Notes under the pieces: generated by a model
Database searches by the model: none
What the model saw: only the letters and a program-made list of their open reading frames with translations
What the model was told of the DNA's origin: nothing
Origin: Streptomyces violens
Lineage (GTDB): Bacteria > Actinomycetota > Actinomycetes > Streptomycetales > Streptomycetaceae
NCBI RefSeq assembly: GCF_000717745.1
Contig: NZ_JOBH01000011.1
Location: 62,001-126,000, forward strand
DNA length: 64,000 nucleotides
Direction of reading: 5' to 3'
Position numbers and translations under genes: made by a program
Part shown: one piece after another, positions 17,390 through 26,785 of the stretch
How positions within the stretch are numbered: position 1 is the first letter of the stretch
How the letters are laid out: each line of letters begins with the position of its first letter

Positions 17390-17540
17390 CAACCGTCGCG
17401 TTTTGGTTCGGTCGGTCGCTGGTGCGGCCGCGGGGGAGGTGACCAGTGTCCACTCAGGTCTTTCAGGTCTTCCAGGCCTTCGGGTCCGGCGTCCGGGAGC
17501 GCCCCGGGCAGGGGGTGGCGGCTCGTTCTAGGCTGGCGGC

Positions 17541-18200
17541 ATGGCACGCCCCCGACGCATCGTCCTCATCAGGCACGGAGAGTCCGACGGAAATATCGAT
17601 GACACGGTGTACGAGAGGGAGCCGGACCACGCCCTGAGTCTGACGGAGCGCGGCGTCAAGCAGGCCGAGGAGGCCGGTGCGCAGCTGCGGAGGATGTTCG
17701 GGGACGAGCGAATATCCGCGTACGTCTCTCCGTACCGCCGCACGCACCAGACGTTCCAGGCGCTCGGTCTGGACAAGGAGCGGGTCCGGGTCCGCGAGGA
17801 GCCGCGGCTGCGCGAGCAGGACTGGGGGAACTGGCAGGACCGGGACGACGTACGGCTCCAGAAGGCGTACCGCGACGCCTACGGCCACTTCTTCTACCGC
17901 TTCGCCCAGGGGGAGTCGGGTGCGGACGTCTACGACCGGGTGGGCGCGTTCCTGGAGAGCCTGTGGCGCAGCTTCGAGGCCCCCGACCATCCGCCGAACG
18001 TTCTGATCGTCACGCACGGGCTGACCATGCGGTTGTTCTGTATGAGGTGGTTCCACTGGACCGTTGCCGAATTTGAATCGCTGTCCAATCCCCACAACGC
18101 CGATCACCGCACTCTGCTGCTCGGTCCGGACGGGAGGTACCGCCTTGACCGGCCGTTCGAGAGCTGGTGTACACCGCAGTCCTACGGGGCCACCGGTTAG
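17541..18200 (+). CDS. Histidine phosphatase family protein
   Basis: A 219-residue phosphoglycerate-mutase-fold phosphatase. RHG at residues 11-13 (in VLIRHGES) provides the phosphorylated His12. SPYRRTHQT supplies the second Arg, and IVTHGLTMR the second catalytic His. A Glu (EQDWGN) sits at the acid position. Substrate is unknown; broad phosphomonoesterases have this architecture. It ends ten bases before the ADP-ribosylglycohydrolase gene, so the two are probably cotranscribed. Confidence 0.88.
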   Translation: MARPRRIVLIRHGESDGNIDDTVYEREPDHALSLTERGVKQAEEAGAQLRRMFGDERISAYVSPYRRTHQTFQALGLDKERVRVREEPRLREQDWGNWQDRDDVRLQKAYRDAYGHFFYRFAQGESGADVYDRVGAFLESLWRSFEAPDHPPNVLIVTHGLTMRLFCMRWFHWTVAEFESLSNPHNADHRTLLLGPDGRYRLDRPFESWCTPQSYGATG

Positions 18201-18210
18201 AGTGCAACCG

Positions 18211-19125
18211 ATGACCGCCGATCACCGTGACAGTGACGCACAGCGCTTCGCGCGGGCCCTGGAGAGCCTGCGGGGGCTTGCCGTGGGCGACGCCCTGGGA
18301 TCCCAGTTCTTCGTGCCCGCCCATTACCCCGCGCTGAAGAGCCGCGCCCTGCCGCCGGCGCCCTGGCGGTGGACCGACGACACCGAGATGGCCGCCTCTG
18401 TACTGGCCGTACTGACCGAGCACGGCCGGATCGACCAGGACGCGCTCGCCCGCTCCTTCGCGGAGCACCACGATGTGGACCGCGCCTACGGCCCCGCCGT
18501 GGACCGTCTGCTCCGGCAGGTGCGGGAGGGGAGGGACTGGCGCGAGCTGGCCTCGGCGCTCTTCAAGGGGCAGGGCTCGTGGGGCAACGGTGCCGCCATG
18601 CGCATCGCCCCGCTGGGCGCCTGGTACGCCGACGATCCCGAGCAGGCCACGCACCAGGCGGAGATCTCGGCGTACGTCACGCACCAGCACCGGGAGGCGG
18701 TCGTCGGGGCGATGGCGGTGGCGGCCGCGGCCGCGCTCGTCGCCGCGCCGGACCGTGTCACCGGCCCGGAAGCGCTGCTGGACGCCGTCATGGAGCTCAT
18801 CCCGCGCAGCGCGGTCCAGGCGGGGCTGCGCCGTGCCCGCGACATGCTCGACTACGCGGACGCGAGCACGGTCGCGGCGGTGCTCGGCTGTGGTCGGCGG
18901 ACCACCGCCCACGACACCGTGCCGTTCACGCTGTGGGCCGCCGCGCGCAACCTGGGCAGCTATGAGCAGGCGTTCTGGACCACGGCCCGGGCGGGTGGCG
19001 ACGTGGACACCACGTGCGCGATCGTCGGCGCCATCGTCGCGGCCGGCCCGGAGGGCGCACCGCCGGAGGAATGGCTGGCCGGGACGGAGGACCTCCCGGC
19101 CTGGATGCCGGGCGGGGTGAGCTGA
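18211..19125 (+). CDS. ADP-ribosylglycohydrolase family protein
   Basis: About 304 residues of the DraG/ARH all-helical fold. Metal-binding segments are visible: LAVGDALGSQF at the start, WTDDTEMA (the Thr/Asp/Asp metal motif), GSWGNGAAMRIAPLG, and ARAGGDVDTTCAIVGAIVAA near the end. Members remove ADP-ribose from protein or small-molecule acceptors. ATG 18211 directly follows the phosphatase stop. It may act with that enzyme on nucleotide-derived substrates, but this is inference only. Confidence 0.88.
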   Translation: MTADHRDSDAQRFARALESLRGLAVGDALGSQFFVPAHYPALKSRALPPAPWRWTDDTEMAASVLAVLTEHGRIDQDALARSFAEHHDVDRAYGPAVDRLLRQVREGRDWRELASALFKGQGSWGNGAAMRIAPLGAWYADDPEQATHQAEISAYVTHQHREAVVGAMAVAAAAALVAAPDRVTGPEALLDAVMELIPRSAVQAGLRRARDMLDYADASTVAAVLGCGRRTTAHDTVPFTLWAAARNLGSYEQAFWTTARAGGDVDTTCAIVGAIVAAGPEGAPPEEWLAGTEDLPAWMPGGVS

Positions 19126-19562
19126 GGGGCGTAGGGGGCGCCTGAGGTGGGTGGCCTCGGCTGCGTGTGGTGTTGCTCAAGGCTCGTCGCCTGAGGGCGT
19201 GTGGCGTTGCCTGGGGCGCCTCGGCCTGGGCTGCGTGCGGCGTAGCCTTGGTATTGGGCCCTGCGGGGTGTTGCTGGGGGCTTGAAGTGTTGGGTCGCTC
19301 GGTGAAGGTCGGGAGCATGCGTAGCGCCAGGTCTCAGGGGGCGCGGCTCGGAAGGGGCCACGCGCGTCACCTTCCGGACGGTGGGCCGGACCGCGCTTCG
19401 GACGGCCCGGACGGCTCGGACGGTGCATCGCATGACCGCGCTTCGGGCCGTGTTTCGCGTCCCGTTCCGAGGGGTGACAACACCGGCTGCGGGGGACGAA
19501 TCGAGCGTAGGGGACCCGCGGTGCGAGGTGGGGGAGGGCGGGGGCGTACTCTGTCTGGCGCC
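19126..19562. other. Intergenic region without a gene
   Basis: No credible gene was seen. The left part holds repeated words around GGCTGCGTG (about 19158 and 19227), and the right part short GGACGG repeats near 19376-19424. The segment near 19146-19173 resembles one at 56960-56988. The promoter of rnhB should lie at the right end, but no clear boxes were recognised. Confidence 0.5.
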
Positions 19563-20264
19563 ATGCCCTACGAGCCCCCTACTCATACCGTCGAGCGATC
19601 GCTGCGCGCCACGACGGGCGCCAAGATCATCGCAGGAGTGGACGAGGTCGGGCGCGGAGCCTGGGCCGGCCCGGTGAGCGTCTGCGCCGCCGTGACCGGA
19701 CTGCGCCGCCCGCCCGCCGGACTCACCGACTCCAAGCTGCTGACCCCCAAGCGCCGCGACGAACTTGCCGCCGTGCTCAGCGACTGGGTCACCTGTCACG
19801 CCCTCGGCCACGCCGGCCCCGAGGAGATCGACGAACTGGGCATGACCGCCGCCCTCCGGCTGGCCGCCGTCCGAGCGCTGGAAGCCCTTCCGGTCCGCCC
19901 CGACGCGGTCATCCTCGACGGCAAGCACGACTACCTCGGTGCCCCTTGGAGGGTCCGTACGGTCATCAAGGGCGACCAGTCCTGTGTCGCCGTCGCCGCC
20001 GCCTCGGTCATAGCGAAGGTGCGGCGTGACGCGATGATGGCCGAACTGGGCCTGGAACACGAGCACTTCGGCTTCGCGGACAACGCCGGCTACCCCTCGC
20101 CGGTGCACCGCGCGGCCCTCGAGGAGTGGGGTCCGACCCCGTACCACCGGGTGTCGTGGTCCTACATGGACGCGCTGCCCCGCTGGCAGCACCTGAAGAA
20201 GGTGCGCCTCACCCCAGAATCAGCCGCTCTGGAGGCCGGTGGCCAACTCGGCTTCGACTTCTGA
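19563..20264 (+). CDS. rnhB: Ribonuclease HII
   Basis: 233 residues. The family signature [13 protein letters not shown] carries the catalytic Asp27-Glu28, and VILDGKHDY supplies a further acidic residue. [16 protein letters not shown] and [11 protein letters not shown] are other conserved blocks. The enzyme nicks RNA in RNA-DNA hybrids, removing misincorporated ribonucleotides and primers. ATG 19563 is the only sensible start. Its position among recQ, lexA and nrd genes fits genome maintenance. Confidence 0.95.
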   Translation: MPYEPPTHTVERSLRATTGAKIIAGVDEVGRGAWAGPVSVCAAVTGLRRPPAGLTDSKLLTPKRRDELAAVLSDWVTCHALGHAGPEEIDELGMTAALRLAAVRALEALPVRPDAVILDGKHDYLGAPWRVRTVIKGDQSCVAVAAASVIAKVRRDAMMAELGLEHEHFGFADNAGYPSPVHRAALEEWGPTPYHRVSWSYMDALPRWQHLKKVRLTPESAALEAGGQLGFDF

Positions 20265-20330
20265 GCGGTACGGATGTGAATCCGGTACCCGCTGACATGT
20301 CCCGTACCTACGTTTGATAGACATCACTTC

Positions 20331-20984
20331 ATGCCTCTCATCCCCGAGGAGCCTCAGATTCACGAGAGTGTCCCGGGTCCCCGCGCAACTCCGGCCGCCG
20401 GCCGTACCGCGCCGACCCCTCGTCCCGTACCTGGTCCCGGTCCCCGCCCCGCGCCTCCGCGCGGCGCCCCCGCGTCCAGCGCCCGTCCCGGCAAGCCCGG
20501 CCCGTCCCGCGGACCGGCTCCCACCCCGCCCGCGCAGCGCACGGCTCCCAAGCCGTCCGCGGCGGCCGGTGCCGGCACCGCCTCCGCCGCTGCCTCCGAA
20601 GCGCAGCTGCAGCTGATCCCCGCGCCGGCCGACGGTGCCGTGGACGCCGCCGACGAGGCGGTCGACCTGCTGCTGGACTCCGGGCGTGCCCCGAGCGAGG
20701 TGCTCGTCCTGACCACCGGCGAACAGCACCCGTGGGCCGCGCACGAGCTGTCCTTCGGTGAGGCGTCCTACTGGGCGCAGCACGACGCCGCGGACGACGT
20801 CTTCTACGCGGATGCCAACGCCGAGCGCGCCAAGGGCCGCCCCGTGGTGGTCGTCGCGGTCAACGGCGGCTCGGACGAGTCCGTCGCCAAGGCCCTGCCC
20901 GCCGCCATGGCCCGGGCCGGCGCCCTGCTGATCGTCTGCGGCGACCCGGAGCGGATCAACGCCCTCATCGGGGCCAAGGCGTAA
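20331..20984 (+). CDS. Conserved actinobacterial protein of unknown function
   Basis: The 217-residue product has two parts. Residues 1-90 are Pro/Ala/Arg-rich and probably disordered. Residues 91-217 form a compact globular segment with EVLVLTTGEQHPWAAHELSF, VVVVAVNGGSDES and LLIVCGDPERINALIG. The last block faintly resembles the end of superfamily 1 helicases (nucleotide-handling 2A region), but no Walker A is present. It could be a detached helicase-like domain. There is no ribosome site at ATG 20331. It lies between rnhB and the unknown gene beside recQ. Confidence 0.65.
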   Translation: MPLIPEEPQIHESVPGPRATPAAGRTAPTPRPVPGPGPRPAPPRGAPASSARPGKPGPSRGPAPTPPAQRTAPKPSAAAGAGTASAAASEAQLQLIPAPADGAVDAADEAVDLLLDSGRAPSEVLVLTTGEQHPWAAHELSFGEASYWAQHDAADDVFYADANAERAKGRPVVVVAVNGGSDESVAKALPAAMARAGALLIVCGDPERINALIGAKA

Positions 20985-21132
20985 GCGAGCCGGCTCGGAG
21001 GGGCCCGGCCCGGCCATGACGGCCGCCGGGCTCGCTCCGTACCGCCCGCCCGGCCACTACGGCCGCCCCGGACATCCGTGGCGGTGTCCCCGCTGCTCCG
21101 TGCCGCCGTGCCTCTGTGCCGGTCGGCGCCGG

Positions 21133-21786
21133 TCAGCGGGCCGCGGTGCGTCGGCGGGCCTCCGGTGCTCCGCCGCCCGTACGGCGCGGTGCTCCCGCGG
21201 CCATGCCGCCGTTGTGCCGTTCGCGGGTCGCGTCCGAGAGCTGAGGACGTTCCGGGCGCGCGCCGGTGTACGGCCGGCGTCCGCCGCGGCCTTCCCCGAG
21301 CACCTGCCAGCCGTCGGGCGTCAGCGTGATGTACGCACCGCAGCGCAGCCCGTGCAAGGTGCAGGCGTCGCGCAGCCCCCACATCCACGCGCCGTCCGCC
21401 TCCGTCCACAGCGGCCCGCCGTCGCGGCAGTAAAGCAGCACGGCCGTCCGCACGGGGGCGCGCAGCCGCAGATCGTGCGGGGTCACCCGGCGCAGCTGCG
21501 ACAGCAGTGCGTTGCGGAAGTCCCAGCCGTCGGGCGCGTCCGTACGCAGCGTGAAGGACGCGCTGGCGGTCACCCGCTCCTCCGGATCGAGCACCGCGAC
21601 GACAGCGGTGGACGGGCCGGGCAGATGCCGGTCGTGGAGACCGGTGACGACCTCACGAGGGTTGCTCAGCAGGGGAATTCCCGCCGAGGCCCACTCGGAG
21701 GGCTCCAGCATCCGGCCCAGCCTGGCGGCCGACGCGGTGGCGGAGGGCTGGGACGCGGTCAGGGGCGGAGTGATGCCGAAGGTCAC
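21133..21786 (-). CDS. Conserved protein of unknown function downstream of recQ
   Basis: About 217 residues from GTG 21786, which follows GAAGGGAGG. The body reads as a soluble alpha-beta protein with ALLSQLRRVTPHDLRLRAPV, VLLYCRDGGPLW, WMWGLRDACTLHGLRCGAYI and TLTPDGWQVLGEGRGGRRPY. Two Cys lie at conserved-looking spots. The tail is Arg/Gly-rich. No catalytic motif is recognised. It reads in the same direction as recQ, 434 bases downstream of its stop, and may not share a transcript because of the repeat-bearing gap. Confidence 0.7.
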   Translation of the reverse strand: MTFGITPPLTASQPSATASAARLGRMLEPSEWASAGIPLLSNPREVVTGLHDRHLPGPSTAVVAVLDPEERVTASASFTLRTDAPDGWDFRNALLSQLRRVTPHDLRLRAPVRTAVLLYCRDGGPLWTEADGAWMWGLRDACTLHGLRCGAYITLTPDGWQVLGEGRGGRRPYTGARPERPQLSDATRERHNGGMAAGAPRRTGGGAPEARRRTAAR

Positions 21787-22220
21787 GGTCCTCCCTTCGT
21801 CGACGCGGCGAAGGCCGGGGCGGCGGGCGCAGCGTCGCACCACGACACACCCCTGCTGAGCCGCGGACGGCTGGAATGGGGAAGCACTACGATTCTCGCG
21901 GTCGTACACGCTTGCGGCAATGAGCAATTCGCCGCGGCGTTCCGGAATCGATGGGTGCGTCGTTCTTTTCCTTCCCGCTCAACCGCCCGCCGAAGCGCGT
22001 CCCACCGCACGGGTCCGCCCCGCACGGCAGGGACCAGCGGAAACTCTCCTCCCGTTCCACCCCGCGCCGACTCTGGGCGCCGCACCGCCCGTTGAACACC
22101 CCACGACGCGCGCCTGCACAGCCCGACGACGCGCGCCTGCACAGCCCCGCGACGCGCGCCCGCATAGACCGACGACGCGCCCCCGCCCGCGAAGCCCTCG
22201 GTCGGCCCCCCGCGCCGCGA
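21787..22220. other. Intergenic region between recQ and the unknown gene
   Basis: No gene is supported. The left half should hold the promoter of the minus-strand unknown gene. The right half contains the 23-bp tandem repeat described separately. Composition is otherwise like the neighbours. Confidence 0.5.
22105..22190. repeat. Tandem repeat, 23-bp period, about 3.7 copies
   Basis: GACGCGCGCC starts at 22105, 22128 and 22151, and a diverged copy at 22174, giving a constant 23-bp period. The first two copies continue identically as TGCACAGCCC; later copies drift. It lies immediately downstream of the recQ stop. Confidence 0.8.
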
Positions 22221-24392
22221 TCAGCTCTGTACCGCCAGCACCAGCGGCAGTACACCCCCCGCCCCCGCCCGGCGCAGCAGCCGCGCGGCCACCGCGAGCG
22301 TCCATCCGGTCTCGGTCGCGTCGTCCACCAGGAGGACCGGGCCGTCCGCGGTGCGCAACGCCTCGGCCAGAGGCGGCGGCACCGTCAGTGCCCCGTCGAG
22401 GGCGCGCAGCCGCTGCGCGCTGTTGGACCGCGGCAGATGCGTCTCGTCAGCCCCCGTCGCATACGCGATCGACCCCAGCAGCGGCATCCTGCCGATCTCG
22501 GCGACCCGGGCACCGAGGGACTGGACCAGCTGGGGGCGCGTGTGGGACGCCATGGTGACGACGCCGACCGGCCGGGCGGGCGCCTCCGGATCACCGCTCG
22601 CCCAGCCGCCCGGCCCCTTCGCCCAGTCGGCCAGCACCCCGACCACGGCGTCGAGCACGTCGGCCGGCACCGGACCGTCCGGGGCCTGCGGCGTCAGGAG
22701 CGGGCGCAGCCGATTGCCCCAGCCGATGTCCGAGAGCCGGCCGAGGGCCCGTCCCGCACTCGCCTGCTCGCCCGCCGGGATGCGGCCCTTGAGATCGACC
22801 CCGATGGCGGGCAGGCCCGTCGGCCACATCCGGCGCGGCTCCACGACGACGCCCGCGCGGCCCAGCTCGCCGCGCGCCGCGTCCAGCGCGGCGGGGGAGA
22901 CCTCGGCGGTGAAGCGCGCTCCCGCGCAGTTGTCGCAGCGGCCGCACGGCGCCGCGCCCTCGTCGTCCAGCTGCCGCTGCAGGAACTCCATCCGGCAGCC
23001 GTCCGTCGTGGCGTACTCGCGCATCGCCTGCTGCTCGGCCTCGCGCTGCTTCGCCACCCAGGCGTACCGCTCCGCGTCGTACGTCCACGGCTGCCCCGTG
23101 GCGGTCCAGCCGCCCTTCACCCGCCGGACCGCGCCGTCCACGTCCAGGACCTTGAGCATCGTCTCCAGTCGGGAGCGGCGCAGCTCCACGAGAGGCTCCA
23201 GCGCGGGCAGCGACAGCGGCCGCTCCGCACCGGCGAGCACGTCGATCGTCCGGCGCACGAGCTCCTCGGGCGGGAAGGCGATGGAGGCGAAGTACGCCCA
23301 GATCGCCTCGTCCTCCCGGCCGGGCAGCAGGAGCACCTCGGCGTGCTCCACACCACGGCCGGCACGTCCCACCTGCTGGTAGTACGCGATGGGGGAAGAG
23401 GGCGAGCCGAGGTGGACGACGAAGCCGAGGTCGGGCTTGTCGAAGCCCATACCGAGCGCGGAGGTGGCGACCAGCGCCTTGACGCGGTTGCCGAGGAGGT
23501 CCTCCTCGGCCTGCTGGCGGTCGGCGTTCTCGGTCTTGCCCGTGTACGAGGCGACCGTGTGCCCGCACTGCCGCAGGAACGCCGTGACCTCCTCGGCGGC
23601 GGCCACCGTGAGGGTGTAGATGATCCCGGAGCCCGGGAGATCGTTCAGATGCTCGGCGAGCCAGGCCATGCGGTGCGCGGCGTCGGGCAGCCGGAGCACG
23701 CCGAGGCTCAGGCTCTCCCGGTCCAGCGGGCCGCGCAGCACCAGCGCGTCCGAGCTGCCGCCGGTGCCGAGCTGCTCGGCGACATCGGCCGTCACCCGTG
23801 CGTTGGCCGTCGCCGTCGTGGCCAGTACGGGCACGCCCGGCGGCAGGTCGGCGAGCATCGTGCGGAGCCGGCGGTAGTCGGGCCGGAAGTCGTGGCCCCA
23901 GTCCGAGATGCAGTGCGCCTCGTCCACCACCAGCAGGCCGGTCGCCGCGGCGAGCTTGGGCAGCACCTGGTCACGGAAGTCCGGGTTGTTCAGCCGCTCC
24001 GGGCTGACCAGCAGCACGTCCACCTCGCCGGCCGCCACTTCGGCCTGGACGGTGTCCCACTCCTCGGTGTTCGAGGAGTTGATCGTGCGGGCGCGGATGC
24101 CCGCCCGGGCTGCCGCCTCGACCTGGTTCCGCATCAGCGCGAGCAGCGGCGAGACGATCACCGTCGGGCCGCTGCCGCGCTCCCGCAGCAGGGCGGTCGC
24201 GACGAAGTACACGGCCGACTTGCCCCAGCCCGTGCGCTGCACCACCAGCGCCCGGCGGTGCTCGGCGACCAGCGCCTCGATCGCCCGCCACTGGTCCTCG
24301 CGCAGCCGGGCCGTGCCCGCCGGGGCGCCGACGAGGCGGGCCAGCACCGCGTCGGCCGCCTGCCGCAGGGTTCCGTCGTTCGTGTCGTCCAT
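22221..24392 (-). CDS. recQ: RecQ-family DNA helicase with C-terminal phosphoribosyltransferase-like segment
   Basis: About 723 residues from ATG 24392 (an in-frame ATG at 24410 is possible). Motif 0 is LREDQWRAI, Walker A is in RTGWGKSAV, motif II is [17 protein letters not shown], and QQVGRAGRG is motif VI. A four-Cys zinc site (DGC, then CGRCDNC) follows. The enzyme unwinds DNA 3'-5' in recombination and fork repair. Beyond the usual RecQ end, the last about 150 residues include [20 protein letters not shown], which matches a PRPP-binding loop of type I phosphoribosyltransferases, so this is a helicase-PRTase-like fusion. HRDC was not recognised. Confidence 0.9.
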   Translation of the reverse strand: MDDTNDGTLRQAADAVLARLVGAPAGTARLREDQWRAIEALVAEHRRALVVQRTGWGKSAVYFVATALLRERGSGPTVIVSPLLALMRNQVEAAARAGIRARTINSSNTEEWDTVQAEVAAGEVDVLLVSPERLNNPDFRDQVLPKLAAATGLLVVDEAHCISDWGHDFRPDYRRLRTMLADLPPGVPVLATTATANARVTADVAEQLGTGGSSDALVLRGPLDRESLSLGVLRLPDAAHRMAWLAEHLNDLPGSGIIYTLTVAAAEEVTAFLRQCGHTVASYTGKTENADRQQAEEDLLGNRVKALVATSALGMGFDKPDLGFVVHLGSPSSPIAYYQQVGRAGRGVEHAEVLLLPGREDEAIWAYFASIAFPPEELVRRTIDVLAGAERPLSLPALEPLVELRRSRLETMLKVLDVDGAVRRVKGGWTATGQPWTYDAERYAWVAKQREAEQQAMREYATTDGCRMEFLQRQLDDEGAAPCGRCDNCAGARFTAEVSPAALDAARGELGRAGVVVEPRRMWPTGLPAIGVDLKGRIPAGEQASAGRALGRLSDIGWGNRLRPLLTPQAPDGPVPADVLDAVVGVLADWAKGPGGWASGDPEAPARPVGVVTMASHTRPQLVQSLGARVAEIGRMPLLGSIAYATGADETHLPRSNSAQRLRALDGALTVPPPLAEALRTADGPVLLVDDATETGWTLAVAARLLRRAGAGGVLPLVLAVQS

Positions 24393-24545
24393 GCACCCAT
24401 GCAAGCGCATCCCACTGACAACCGGCGAACCGGCGGCCGGCAAAAGCGCGGCACGGGCCCTCGATCCCCGAGGGCGAGCCTCCGTCTCCGAGGACGAGCC
24501 GCCGCCGAACTGGCTGCCTCCCCCGGCCTGCCCCTCTCCGGAGGG

Positions 24546-25002
24546 CCCACGTGGTCGAAGACGAAGACCGGCTCCTCGGGGGAGCCCACGAGGAGACCCG
24601 GGGATGTGATCTCCGCGCGTGCGCCGTCGGCGACCTGCCAGTGCGCCATGAGGGCCTGCCATGCGCGGTACGGGATGCGGGCGTCCGGGGGTCGGTGTGC
24701 GGACCCGCGCCCACGCCGGCGTGCGGCTCCGCGGGCGCCCCCGAAGAGCAGCCCGCCACCTCGGCGATCTCCCTCAACAGCCGCCGGGCTCCCGGGGCGA
24801 CCGCCCGTGCGTCCTCGCAGGACAGCCGCAGTTCCGGCCCGTCCCAGGCGTCGGTCACCTCGGCGCTGACGCCTGCGTGCCGCGTGGCCCGGCCGGTCAG
24901 CGCCCGAGGGACGGCGGCGGCCAGGTCGGCGGCGGTGACGTTCAGGGCGAGTACGTGCAGACGGAGCCGTCCGGAGCGGACACTCCCGGGTGCTGCGGTC
25001 AT
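24546..25002 (-). pseudogene. Frameshifted gene of unknown function
   Basis: Translation from ATG 25002, which overlaps the upstream TAA, gives plausible protein (RLRLHVLALNVTAADLAAAV, then GPELRLSCEDARAV and [12 protein letters not shown]). By about base 24700 this frame turns into Arg/Ser-rich nonsense and would run about 400 bases into recQ. In the -1 frame, sensible protein resumes: [18 protein letters not shown], then [21 protein letters not shown] infer one frameshift near 24690-24720. The family is not recognised. Gap 24393-24545 before recQ is empty. Confidence 0.5.
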
Positions 25003-25490
25003 TACTCGTCCTTCCTGAGCCGCTCGTCCGTCCTGAGCCGGCTGACGACGGCCGTCACGGCCCCGGGAAGCCCGTCGCGCGCCGGCAACACTTCCGTACG
25101 GCCGTACCAGCCTCCCGGCTCGTGCCCCGAGATGCCGCGCAAGGTGACCTCGCTCCCGGGGCCGAGCGCGAGGCCGACCTCCGCGGGGTTGGCGGTGGCC
25201 GGCAGGGCCGGATATACCGCCACGAGTACGTCCAGCGCCGCGGGGGCGGGCCGGTTGAGGGCGATGCCGGTGAAGGCGACGGCGGTCAGCGCCGTCGCGC
25301 CGCTCTCCACGGCCAGGGCCTCCAGGCTCTTCGCCGTGCGCCGGACCGTTCCCCAGCCCCACAGCGCGGCTTTCGGGGGCATGCCGAACTCGCGGGCGCG
25401 CGCGGTGAGATTGGCGATCGACGTGTGGTCTGCCTCGGTCTCTCCCAGGACGTAGCGGGGAGCGGACAGGTATGCCGGTGCGGTGTTCAC
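25002..25490 (-). CDS. Short protein with KASIII-like N-terminus, possibly a gene remnant
   Basis: 162 residues from GTG 25490, which overlaps the stop of the PEP mutase-family gene (GTGA). Residues 1-70 (YLSAPRYVLGE, DHTSIANLTARAREFG, ALWGWGTVRRT, LEALAVESGATAL) resemble the start of ketoacyl-ACP synthase III-like enzymes. The protein is far too short for one (about 330 residues) and no active-site Cys block follows. The second half (VTLRGISGHEPGGWYGRTEV) is unlike that family. A truncated or fused remnant is likely; a small intact gene of unknown role cannot be excluded. Confidence 0.5.
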   Translation of the reverse strand: MNTAPAYLSAPRYVLGETEADHTSIANLTARAREFGMPPKAALWGWGTVRRTAKSLEALAVESGATALTAVAFTGIALNRPAPAALDVLVAVYPALPATANPAEVGLALGPGSEVTLRGISGHEPGGWYGRTEVLPARDGLPGAVTAVVSRLRTDERLRKDE

Positions 25491-26362
25491 GGTGTGGGAT
25501 CACTCTCCGGGCCGGTCGGCCGGCCCGGAGCCATCATCGCGTTGGCCTCGGCATACGGGACGGCGTCCGCCCCGAAGCCGAAGGTGCCGTGGTCACGGAT
25601 TTCCTGGGCCGCGCGGACGATGGCGCCGAGCGAGGCCCTGGAGAGCGCCGAACCGACGCTGATCCGTCGTACGCCCAGGTCACCCAGCTCGGGGACGGAA
25701 AGCCGCAGCCCGGGCGAGCCCATCAGGACGTTGACGGGCGCCGAGACGGCGGAGCACACCGCGCGGATGGCGTCCGCGTCCGGCAGGGCCGGCGCGTAGA
25801 GGACATCGGCGCCCGCGGCCTCGTACGCCTGCAGGCGGCGGATGGTGTCGTCCAGGTCCGGCCTGCCCTGGAAGAAGTTCTCCGCGCGTGCGGTCACTGT
25901 GAAAGGGAAGTCGAGCTCCTTGGCCGCGGCGACGGCCGCCGCCACGCGCTCCACTGCCTCCTCGAGCGGGCGTACGGGGTCCTCGGCCCGGCCCGTGGAA
26001 TCCTCGACCGACCCGCCGACCAGCCCCACCGCGGCGGCGCGCCGGATGGTCTCGGCGACCTCCTCCGGGCTGTCGCCGAAGCCGCTCTCCAAGTCGGCGG
26101 TGACCGGCAGCGGGGTCGCGGCGATGATCTCCGCCGCGTTGTCCAGGATCTCCGTCCGGCCGATGGGGTCGGCGCCGTCGGGCAGGCCCAACGCGTACGC
26201 CATGCCTGCGCCGGTGGTGGCAAGCGCAGCGAACCCCAGCCCGGTCAGGATGCGGGCGGTCCCGGCGTCCCACGGGTTGGGCACGACGAAGGGCTGCGGC
26301 CCCTCGTGGAGCTGCTGGAACGCGACGGCGCGGCGGTGCTGTGCTGCGGTGGACGGATTCAT
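25487..26362 (-). CDS. Isocitrate lyase/PEP mutase family protein
   Basis: 291 residues from ATG 26362, with GAGGAGA upstream. The TIM-barrel family pattern is clear: FVVPNPWDAGTARILTGLGF, ALATTGAGMAYALG, VTADLESGFGDSPEEV (metal-binding Asp/Glu), VGGSVEDSTGRAEDPVRPLE, FTVTARAENFFQGR and LYAPALPDADAIRAVCSAVS. Members cleave or rearrange C-C or C-P bonds of 2-methylisocitrate, PEP or oxaloacetate analogues. The KKCGH catalytic loop of isocitrate lyase is not seen, so substrate is unknown. It heads a minus-strand run leading to recQ and is the only well-preserved gene in a decayed patch. Confidence 0.85.
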   Translation of the reverse strand: MNPSTAAQHRRAVAFQQLHEGPQPFVVPNPWDAGTARILTGLGFAALATTGAGMAYALGLPDGADPIGRTEILDNAAEIIAATPLPVTADLESGFGDSPEEVAETIRRAAAVGLVGGSVEDSTGRAEDPVRPLEEAVERVAAAVAAAKELDFPFTVTARAENFFQGRPDLDDTIRRLQAYEAAGADVLYAPALPDADAIRAVCSAVSAPVNVLMGSPGLRLSVPELGDLGVRRISVGSALSRASLGAIVRAAQEIRDHGTFGFGADAVPYAEANAMMAPGRPTGPESDPTP

Positions 26363-26408
26363 TCCGGTGTCTCCTCTGTGGCGCTCGGAACATGGGAGTA
26401 AAGCACTG

Positions 26409-26785
26409 TCAGAAAAGCTCAATGTGCTCGTCAACCGGCGCGTTCGCGCCAGGTACCCCTGTCCCTCGAACGAGCGATCGCACCAGATCGGTGACGGGCG
26501 CCCGGGTTGCCGCCGAAGTAGAAGTGGCCGCCCTCTGCCCGGTGTTGGGCGAGCCCGCCGGCGCACTCGCGCTTCCAGGGGGCGAGGCCGGCCTCCGTGA
26601 CATGCGGACCGTCGTGCCCATTGATCAGGTTGACGGGCACGTCCAGCGGCGGTGCCGGGCGGTAGGCGTACTCCGCGTCCATGCGGAACTCCGACCGCAG
26701 ATGCGGGAGCAGCAGCTCCTGGAGCGCCTCGTCGGCCACGATCTCCGGTGGCAGACCGCGGAATAGGCCCACGGCCTCGGTGAGT
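26409..26785 (-). pseudogene. Type II thioesterase remnant, N-terminus missing, frameshifted
   Basis: In one frame the sequence reads TELTEAVGLFRGLPPEIVAD, then ELLLPHLRSEF, YAYRPAPPLDVPVNLINGHD and RAEGGHFYF. These are the second half of a type II (TEII) editing thioesterase, including the catalytic Asp region and the His of GGHF. Soon after GGHFYF, plausible sequence (APVTDLVRSLV) continues in another frame down to a stop at 26409, so a frameshift exists near 26505. The first half, with the GxSxG serine, is absent. Such enzymes clean carrier proteins in polyketide or peptide clusters. Confidence 0.7.

Noticed and set aside
24158..24545. Possible extension of the frameshifted gene into recQ
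   Set aside because: It would overlap a conserved helicase domain by about 400 bases and shows only compositional protein.
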